Below, piece after piece: positions 57,273-64,000 of a DNA stretch of 64,000 bases. This DNA comes from Obelidium mucronatum. Its lineage: Eukaryota; Chytridiomycota; Chytridiomycetes; Chytridiales; Chytriomycetaceae. The position numbers were made by a program, and so were the translations under genes. Under the pieces are notes generated by a model. That model searched no databases. It was given only the letters and a program-made list of their open reading frames with translations, and was not told the DNA's origin. Position 1 is the first letter of the stretch; each line of letters starts with the position of its first letter. Where the stretch lies: NCBI GenBank assembly GCA_025765595.1, contig JAIVFH010000114.1, positions 1 through 64,000 of the forward strand. Direction: 5' to 3'.

Positions 57273-58211
57273 ATGCACCTCACTTCCCTTGCCCCGGAAG
57301 TCCTTCTCGATATTGCTCGCCACTTGAAACCAAAAACAGGAAGTCTTAAGGGAATCTACGACAAGCACGATGGCGTGCCTAGGCTCGATCGCTCACTACT
57401 TCACCTCTCACAAACTTGCAAAAGACTGCAGTTCCTCGCAAGTCACATCCTCATCGATGCCGGATTAGCCCAACACTTTCACCTTGTACCAGGAAGTGCG
57501 CCTTACCCGCCCAGCTACATTGAAAGCATCACGATTCAAGGAAACGACTTCCGCCACAAAGTGATTCGGAGCACGACAGCTCATGTTGCCTTCATTGAAT
57601 CCTTAACCAGACTGAAACGTTTAACACTTTACAGCTCTAATGCTGCTGAGACGGAGGTCTTGGAGAACATTATTGCCGCTCTTCCAGCAAAAGCAGCCAT
57701 CACAAGTCTCGCAGCACACGGCTTCGACGAGCAAGGTCATGATGGATCTCTAAACTTCCGCTTACAACCGCACTTGTTTGTGAATATTACCTCGTTGGAT
57801 CTTTTTTGTATGGTGAACCATGATGATTACCAGTCGATTGGGCAATGTGTCCACTTGGAGACACTTAAACTGCAATCTTGCTTTGATGATAATCGGGAAA
57901 AGATGTTCGATGCTAAAGATACAGTCATTGATTATAAAGGGCTTGTGAAGCTTCAAGATTTGATGTTGATGGGTTATGGAATTGGTCACACGCTTTGTTT
58001 CTGGAATGCACTTCCGGTTCAAGTACTCAAGAAGGCAGAGATTCTTATTTGGAGATATGAATATGATCAAGGTGATGATGATGCTGCAAAGGAGGAGGAG
58101 GATTGGGCCGAACGGGCTCAAGAGGAGTGGGATCTGGTGAAGAGCAAGCAGGCTGGAGCTGTAATTTCGTTTCGTATTTCTTTTGATTTTGATGAAGAGT
58201 GGTTTCCTTGA
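57273..58211 (+). CDS. F-box/leucine-rich-like protein
   Basis: A single 312-codon exon. The N-terminus LTSLAPEVLLDIARHLKP ... LSQTCKRLQFLAS has the F-box pattern (L-P-x-E-hydrophobic3-x-I-x-x-H-L ... L-x-x-V/T-C-K-x-x). The rest has loosely spaced leucine-rich segments (LTRLKRLTLYSS, FVNITSLDLFCM, HLETLKLQSC, LVKLQDLMLMG) and an acidic stretch before the end. Such proteins usually pick substrates for SCF ubiquitin ligases. A broken, diverged duplicate follows at 58855, so this is a small local family. No intron needed; stop at 58209. Confidence 0.65.
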   Translation: MHLTSLAPEVLLDIARHLKPKTGSLKGIYDKHDGVPRLDRSLLHLSQTCKRLQFLASHILIDAGLAQHFHLVPGSAPYPPSYIESITIQGNDFRHKVIRSTTAHVAFIESLTRLKRLTLYSSNAAETEVLENIIAALPAKAAITSLAAHGFDEQGHDGSLNFRLQPHLFVNITSLDLFCMVNHDDYQSIGQCVHLETLKLQSCFDDNREKMFDAKDTVIDYKGLVKLQDLMLMGYGIGHTLCFWNALPVQVLKKAEILIWRYEYDQGDDDAAKEEEDWAERAQEEWDLVKSKQAGAVISFRISFDFDEEWFP

Positions 58212-58389
58212 GAATTAATAAATAAATTGATTGCTAACTTGACTGTTAATGACTGAGAAGAGAAATCTGCCTGAACGTAAAGGATCGAAAGTTACTAGTT
58301 AAGCCAATAGCAGGTTGGATACTTGCGATGCTAGAAGGAGTCAGCGGAGCATATTCAACAAAGAAGCAAATAAAGAAGAGTAGTTACCG

Positions 58390-58805
58390 TTCATTTCACG
58401 CACAGCCGTTATGTCGACACCGATGTTGTCGGCAAGCGGGAAGAGTCGGGTGGTCGTATCTAATGCCGGAATTGAAGACGGGGGAAATCACACCGCCCTC
58501 AAGAGAAGCCAGCGCAGCGGCTAAGGCGGGCTTGAGCCTCGCGTGCGCCGCTTGCTCAGCCACCACCGCGTGATCGCGCAAGAAACTGTCGGCGCAAGGT
58601 AGATTACGTAATGCGCGGAATCAAACAATCAAATAATCAACAACGGGAACGCGTTGTTTCTGTCTTGCGGCGGCATCGGCTTCTGCTGCAAGCACGTCCG
58701 CAGGGTTGAGCGCCACGCCTGCCGCAATAGGATCGCCGGCAAGTCCGCCCAAGGCTTGCTGGCTTTGAGGATTCGAAAGTAGCGCAAGCGATGGAATGGG
58801 GTCGG
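58390..58805 (-). other. GC-rich Ala-rich coding-like island
   Basis: Clean minus-strand frames with strong third-position GC: about 58802-58630 (GLAGDPIAAGVALNPADVLA, then ADAAARQKQRVPVVDYL) and about 58590-58400 (FLRDHAVVAEQAAHARLKPA, then ALASLEGGVISPV). A GT...CAG segment between them could be an intron. Composition is unlike the AT-rich neighbours but like exon 2 of ORC3. No start or family recognised. It separates the F-box gene from its duplicate. Confidence 0.3.
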
Positions 58806-58854
58806 TGTGGTTTTTTTAATGTTCGCCAAGAATTGTCCAAAAAGCAAATTTGGA

Positions 58855-59515
58855 ATGTATATGTGCCTCATCACTCACCTCGCTCCCGATGTCCTTCTCG
58901 TCATTGCTCACCACTTTAGGGCAACGAAATTACCCAGGAAAATTCTACTACGACTACGCGCGCTCGATCGCTCACTCCTTCGCCTCTCCCAAACGTGCAC
59001 AAGATTACGATTCCTCGTCATCAACATACCCGCCTAGTCCACTACTTTCATCTTGTACCAGGCGACGCGCCTTACCCGCCCGCTTATATTCACGGCATTG
59101 AGATCGAAGGGAATGATTTCCTTGTCAAAAAGTTGTGTCACACATTGCATTATTATTCCCTTTATTGAATCCTTGACAAAATTGAAAAGCTTGACTCTCT
59201 TTAGTTCCAATTCTGCGGATAGTGGCCTTGCATAATGCTATTGCGGCTTTGCCGGCAAAAGCGACCATCAAAAGTCTAACGAACTCACGACCTTCCAAAA
59301 CTAAGGGCCCAACCGGGAATTGAACCCGGGACCTCTCGCACCCGAAGCGAGCATCTTACTACTAGACCATTGGGCCCTTATCGTTTTCAATTGGCAATAA
59401 ATATATGAAACCAATTGTTTTGCCTTCTACCCTGGCTTCGACGGTAATGACTGGCGCAACCCAAAGATGCGTAAAAACCTACTTAATATTTTATCGGGTC
59501 TAAATCACTTAATCC
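58855..59515 (+). pseudogene. broken duplicate of the F-box-like gene, split by tRNA-Pro
   Basis: Reads ITHLAPDVLLVIAHHF and LDRSLLRLSQTCTRLRFLV, matching the N-terminus of the gene at 57273, then in other frames PFIESLTKLKSLTLFSSNSA, matching its residues 108-128. The match resumes after the tRNA-Pro with GFDGNDWRNPKMRKNL against GFDEQGHDGSLNF. Multiple stops and frame changes, and a tRNA gene in the middle, make it a pseudogene. Confidence 0.7.
59305..59376 (-). tRNA. tRNA-Pro (CGG), second copy
   Basis: Identical over 72 nt to 32472-32543; perfect acceptor stem, anticodon CGG, discriminator C. Flanks differ from the first copy. It sits inside the F-box pseudogene. Confidence 0.97.
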
Positions 59516-59536
59516 AAGCAAAGGAAAGAGACAAAA

Positions 59537-61064
59537 ATGGCTCTCGCAAAACCAAACGACACCATTGAAATCGACGTTGCCATTATCGGCGGCGGAATCG
59601 CTGGACTGACGCTTGCAGCAGCCCTCGCAAAACAAACTGGAATCAAGGCAGTCGTGTTTGAGCAGTCGCACGAGGCCTCTTTTGGGGAAGGAACCGGGTG
59701 AGTGCTACGTCGGCTGCAGCCTCGCCCGCGCGTATTAAATTGAGCGAATGCGTCTAAAACACCAAAAATAGAGGCGCTATCGGGCTGTATGCAAATGGGC
59801 TTCAAGTACTTTGGGATATTGGCGAGGATCTTTTAGAGAGTGTCTGTAACCAGGGAATGCCATATGAACGCCGTCGATGGTACGAGTCTTTCCTTTTCTT
59901 TGAACATGAAGGCGTCTTACAGTCGGTTGTGGGTATAGGCTTCGTCATGATGGCACAGAATTTGCAACAGCCGATGAGACTCTCTTAATGCCTTCTCCAC
60001 GCGAGGACAAGAGACTACAGCCCATTGGAATACGTCGCTGGAAGTTTCAGAAAGAACTCTTACATTATGCCAAAAAGCTTGGAGTTTCGGTTCAATTTGG
60101 GAAGCGGTTGGAGAAACTGGATATCTTGGAACGAAGAACACGTTTGCACTTTGTGAATAGCGAGCAATGTTTTGACGCGAAATTGGTTTTTGGAGCAGAC
60201 GGTGTCAAGAGTCGCGTTCGGGAGTTTCTGTTCCCGGAAACGGAACAGCCAAGCTATACGGTGAATTCCACACTTTAGGATAATCCACAAAGAACTTATT
60301 ATTTCTTTTAGGGAGTAACAACTCTTATGGCTGTTTCGAAATCGGCATATTTGGGCCCAAATGCTCCTCCAAAACTTCGAGACGGCATCCATTTCATATC
60401 GTCAGTTACTTCAAAATTCCATGCCTGCATGTATTCTCTGCCCAATAACGAAACAAACGTCCAAATTTACCTTCCCATGCCCGAAAACCCAGAATCTTGG
60501 GGAAAACTCAGTCCAGAAGCCATGAAAAAAGAAGCACTCGCCATGGAACAAAAACTCAGGAAGGATGGATGGAGTGAAACAGTTTATTGCCCCCTGGAAA
60601 GATCCGGAAAGTGTGATACGCGTTGGGCTGCGAGCGCGGCCTCCCTTAAAAAAGTGGTGTAAAGGCAAAGTCATTTTACTTGGAGATGCCGCACATCCAC
60701 CTGTTCCTTACATTGGCCAAGGCGCGATGCAAGCTATTGAAGATGCTGGGGTTCTCTCGCTACTCATCCAAAGATTCTGTCCAAAAACCAACAATATGGT
60801 GGACTTTGAAGGAATTGATGCGGTCATTGAAATTCTACGAGAAAATTCGCGTTCCGCGGTGTACCGAGGTTACTTCAACGAAGTCATACTTTGGGTGAAA
60901 TGAATCAGAGACGTGCCGATTCTTGGTTGTACAATCTCAAATATGAATGGTCCATTTGGGGGCAGGTACAGCTGGAAGGGCATTTGCCGATTATGAAGCT
61001 TGGCGCTTGTTATGATTATAAAAAGGATGTGGCGACTGTTGTGGCAAATAAATCGAAGTTGTGA
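59537..61064 (+). CDS. FAD-dependent monooxygenase, several frame errors
   Basis: Exon 1, 59537-59697, has the Rossmann dinucleotide motif (VAIIGGGIAGLTLAAAL) and ends at GTGAGT; exon 2 starts at 59772 (GAIGLYANGLQVL). Further on: the NADPH-side segment (RRWKFQKELLHYAKKLGVSV, LVFGADGVKSRVREFLFP) and the GD motif block GKVILLGDAAHPPVPYIGQ, G-A-M-Q-A-I-E-D-A, typical of class A aromatic or salicylate-type hydroxylases. The C-terminus reads WGQVQLEGHLPIMKLG and YDYKKDV. Corrections are needed near 60565 (a GATG tandem duplication, +4), near 60830 (+1) and near 60897 (+1). Substrate cannot be told from sequence. Either a recent pseudogene or a gene with consensus errors. Confidence 0.75.
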
Positions 61065-61186
61065 GTCTGACCGACCCGCCAAAGAAACTTACCTGTCAAA
61101 TCATCTAATCTACTATAATCTAATATAATATAAGGCATGGGAATCACCTCGTATTTTGTGCTTTTCTTTCTGGCCGTAAGTTCTTG

Positions 61187-63033
61187 ATGGAGCTTCTAAA
61201 ATCCGGTTTACTTTCACACATTCTATTTCGAATCGCTCAGAAAAAACAGTCAACCAATATCGATCTGCATTATCCAAGAACAAAAAACACCATCCCACTC
61301 GCGAAACTTAAAGCAATCTATGCAGCTCTATCATTGGCTTGTGTCTTGATTTGCATCAATGGAATGGGGCATTTTGCAGTGACGAGCCCTCAGCATCCAA
61401 TCAGACCACGCCTCCAAAATACCTTTCATCCAGACGAAACATCAAAGCCTTTGAACGAAAACGCTATCGTCACATTGTATTCCACCATCTCGGAATTGGA
61501 GAATTCATACAATGTCCAATTTGCTGATACGTTAATTCTCGCATACTCTCTGTTGCAGAGCCCAGAGACGCGTATAAAACCAAACGAAAATGTCGAATTC
61601 ATCGTCGCCGTTGTAGGCGACCTCTCCAATGCCAAACGCACCTCACTCCTTAATCTGGGTGCGCGGTTGCTTTATCTTCCCGAACTTCCCTTCGCCGAAT
61701 GCAACTCACAAAGCATGCTTCTCATGTTATTCGAAACTTAAATTATTTGGTATGGAAGGAGTCTTTCGAAATATCCTGTATTTGGACAGCAATATGCTTG
61801 TCCTGTAAACCCTGTCACACCAATCTTTCAGTATGCGCAAAGATATGGCTTCCTACTTTGCCGCAGCTTCAATCGCTTGGGCTTTCTGAATCCACTTTCG
61901 ACTCATCAGTAATGCTCTTCAAACCAACCCATTCTCTCTACGATGCTCTGCAAACTCTGTATGAAGAGCCAACTCTAGCATGACGACTATTACGCAGAGC
62001 AAGGGCTCTTAAATATTCACTTCAATACACGTAATACCATCCTTCAGCGGTGGAAACCGTTACCATTGCGATACAACGTTCAGCATCCGCATCTCCGAGA
62101 CTCAAAGCACTTGAACAATGCAATCCTGGTGCAGCATAACTTTTGGACAGAAAATTGCAATCACGTCCCCTGCCAACCCACATTCCAAGCCTGGCGGGAT
62201 ATTGTGACTGAGTTGTATCACCACCAGGTCGAGAATATTGGGAGAAGTGACGTTGGATTTATTCCAGAAAAATTCAACGACCTTCAAACTTTGGTGAAAA
62301 CTAATATGCTTGCTTCGAGGATAGTAATACACTCGCTGTTATCGGAAAGCCCCCGGAATCGGGCATTGAACAACATACGGATACCGCGAGTGAAGAGGAA
62401 CAGAGACCGATACATTGAAAATTACAGTAACCTGTTCCACTTTTTTCAGGACAAGTCTGACCTGGAGATGGTGGTTTGGCAAAAGGCCTATGACGCAGAA
62501 CAGTTGGTGGGGTTGTACGATTGGATTTGGTTGCTTGATGCCGGAGACGCAATGATTATGAATGCCGATATTGATTTGAGAGTGTTGCTCGGCCGCTTGA
62601 TCTTGGAAGCGGGCTATACCGCAGACATTGTGATTGCCAAGGATTTGAAGACTTTGAATGCAGGGTCCTTCTTTCTTCGTAGCTCAAAGTGGACGAAGGA
62701 ATTTATTCTTGCTTGGAAGCGTTGGATGGATATTCCGCGAATGAATGAGCAGCATGCCATTGTGGGTATGACGGAAAAGAATGAACTGGAAATCAACAAA
62801 CATATCCTTGTTGTTCCTCAATCACGCCAAAACTTATTCAATAGCTACTGTTTTGTGAGTGTTTCAGCTGCAAAATGGATCTTACTTTGTTTAATTTTTC
62901 TGTTTCTTCAAAGGGCAAGGAACCAACCTTCAAGAAGGGCGATTTTGTACTTCACGCTCCAAGCAAAGGGTACAACTACATGATTGAATGCATGGATAAG
63001 TTCAATGTTACTGAAGTAGGATTTGAATCTTAA
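61187..63033 (+). CDS. two-domain glycosyltransferase: GT8-like then GT34-like
   Basis: Begins MELLKSGLLSHILF with one hydrophobic segment (AIYAALSLACVLICINGM), consistent with a type II Golgi membrane protein. The first catalytic part looks like GT8/glycogenin: FADTLILAYSLLQSPETR, GVFRNILYLDSNMLVL (the D-x-D-type metal site), then a block ending HDDYYAEQGLLNIHF. It needs about six single-base corrections between 61738 and 62000. The second part is clean (62066-62854 and 62914-63033, GTGAGT intron) and fits the GMA12/MNN10 (GT34) pattern: YDWIWLLDAGDAMIMNADID, IVIAKDLKTLNAGSFFLRSS, EQHAIV, VPQSRQNLFNSY and KGDFVLHAPSKGYNYM. Likely adds sugars to secreted or wall glycans. Confidence 0.72.
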
Positions 63034-63370
63034 GTCTTGTTTGCAAGTGCAGAGTCTCGTTGTTGAATAATTGTATCTAACGTTTTGCAATCCCAAATAT
63101 TATTATCATTGATAGTCTTTTTATTTCAAATATTTATTCAACTTTTCGATGTTCCAGCAGACTTTTGCGAAGGAAGCGACATTAAATAGAAGCTTTATAT
63201 CAGTTTAGCATTATGTTAGGGCAGTAGGAGAGTCGCGTTAAGATTGTGTCCAAATAGTTCACCGCGTAAAAAAAGAAGCAGTGTGGTGGGCGGTTAGATC
63301 GTCTAAATAGGCTTAGAGGCCTTAATTAAAAGCATTAACTCACCTGTTGCAGATACGGCTCTCCAAAAAA
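63034..63370. other. intergenic, nothing recognised
   Basis: AT-rich sequence between the glycosyltransferase stop and the satellite. Short frames only. Confidence 0.5.
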
Positions 63371-64000
63371 AAGTGCTCTCGAGTCGGCGCCGAAGCTCCA
63401 AACCATTCTGGCGCCGAAGCTCCAAAATGATTGACTCCATAAAAATAGATCTCAAACAGTCGGCGCCGAAGCTCCAAACCAAATTGACGCCGAAGCTTCA
63501 AAATGATTGACTTTGTTTGAATCACGTCTAAAATAGAAAGCGGAGTTAGAGGTCTTAAAAACAATATTTTTTGACCAACGCATCTTAACTCACCAGATAC
63601 AACTCTTCAAAAAAAAGTACCCTCCAGTCGGCGCCGAAGCTCCAAACCAAATTGACGCCGAAGCTCCAAAATGATTGACTCGATAAAAATAGATCTCAAA
63701 CAGTCGGCGCCGAAGCTCCAAACCAAATTGACGCCGAAGCTCCAAAATGATTGACTTTTGTTTGAATCACGTCTAAAATAGAAAGCGGAGTTAGAGGTCT
63801 TAAAAACAATATTTTTTGACCAACGCATCTTAACTCACCAGATACAACTCTTCAAAAAAAAAGTACCCTCGAGTCGGCGCCGAAGCTCCAAACCAAATTG
63901 ACGCCGAAGCTCCAAAATGATTGACTCGATAAAAATAGATCTCAAACAGTCGGCGCCGAAGCTCCAAACCAAATTGACGCCGAAGCTTCAAAATGATTGA
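63371..64000. repeat. 244-bp satellite, runs off the window
   Basis: Units start near 63381, 63625 and 63869 (about 244 bp apart), the last cut by the window edge. Each unit holds two sub-repeats built on GGCGCCGAAGCTCCAAACC and GACGCCGAAGCTCCAAAATG. Open frames through it on the minus strand are artefacts of the repeat. Confidence 0.93.

Noticed and set aside
59420..59470. Possible structured RNA (CCTGGCTTCGACGGTAATGACTGGCG)
   Set aside because: Reads in frame as GFDGNDWRNPK, matching the F-box duplicate, so it is pseudogene sequence.
63340..63828. Minus-strand frames rich in FGASAP and LRRQFGLELRRR
   Set aside because: Produced by the satellite sub-repeats; no independent coding evidence.
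1..64000. CRISPR arrays, bacterial operons, prophage or plasmid functions
   Set aside because: None seen. Introns, tRNA types, LTR elements and eukaryotic genes show nuclear DNA; repeats present are tandem or inverted without spacer structure.

Overview
The window is nuclear DNA from a eukaryote with short GT-AG introns, most likely a zoosporic (flagellated) fungus of the chytrid type. The reasons are a complete epsilon-tubulin gene and a TTLL-family tubulin ligase (both tied to centrioles or flagella), fungal-type transposons (Plavaka-like, KDZ-associated CxC5/CxC6, Ty1/copia, a Helitron Rep fragment), a Crinkler-like effector protein, and a six-BRCT Rtt107/Brc1-like protein. The genus cannot be told from the sequence alone.

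Positions 1-31,270 are repeat-dominated. A Ty1/copia element enters from the left edge and ends with a 291-bp LTR at 5087. Next come a Helitron Rep fragment, a divergent gene pair (one gene encoding a KDZ-associated CxC5/CxC6 protein) carrying unusual 12-nt tandem arrays, a second 5'-truncated copia copy (to 11,071), decayed coding sequence, an unknown minus-strand gene and a broken Plavaka-like transposase (to about 17,050). From 16,889 a 4.7-kb unit carrying five tRNA genes (Asp, Ile, Leu, Gln, Arg) and a 490-bp MITE is tandemly repeated: two full copies, one partial, and a fourth fragment split by a 2.9-kb inverted-repeat transposon with a perfect 8-bp target duplication.

Positions 33,250-63,050 are a gene-dense block: Rtt107/Brc1-like BRCT protein (+), epsilon-tubulin (+), a Ser/Arg-rich unknown (+), ORC3 (-), a coiled-coil unknown (+), a Gln-rich unknown (-), CDC123 (-), a large HEAT-like unknown (+), the C-terminal half of a SulP/STAS/cNMP transporter (+), a Crinkler-like kinase (+), a TTLL2-like ligase (+), an F-box-like protein and its broken duplicate, a FAD monooxygenase (+) and a two-domain GT8/GT34 glycosyltransferase (+). 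DNA replication and damage response (ORC3, BRCT), translation (CDC123) and centriole or axoneme genes (epsilon-tubulin, TTLL) sit side by side. No operon-like logic is expected; divergent pairs probably share promoters. Exon models for epsilon-tubulin, ORC3 and the Crinkler-like gene close perfectly in frame. Several neighbours need single-base (mostly +1, often in homopolymers) or 4-bp corrections, which looks more like consensus error than decay.

The last 640 bp are a 244-bp-period satellite running off the right edge.
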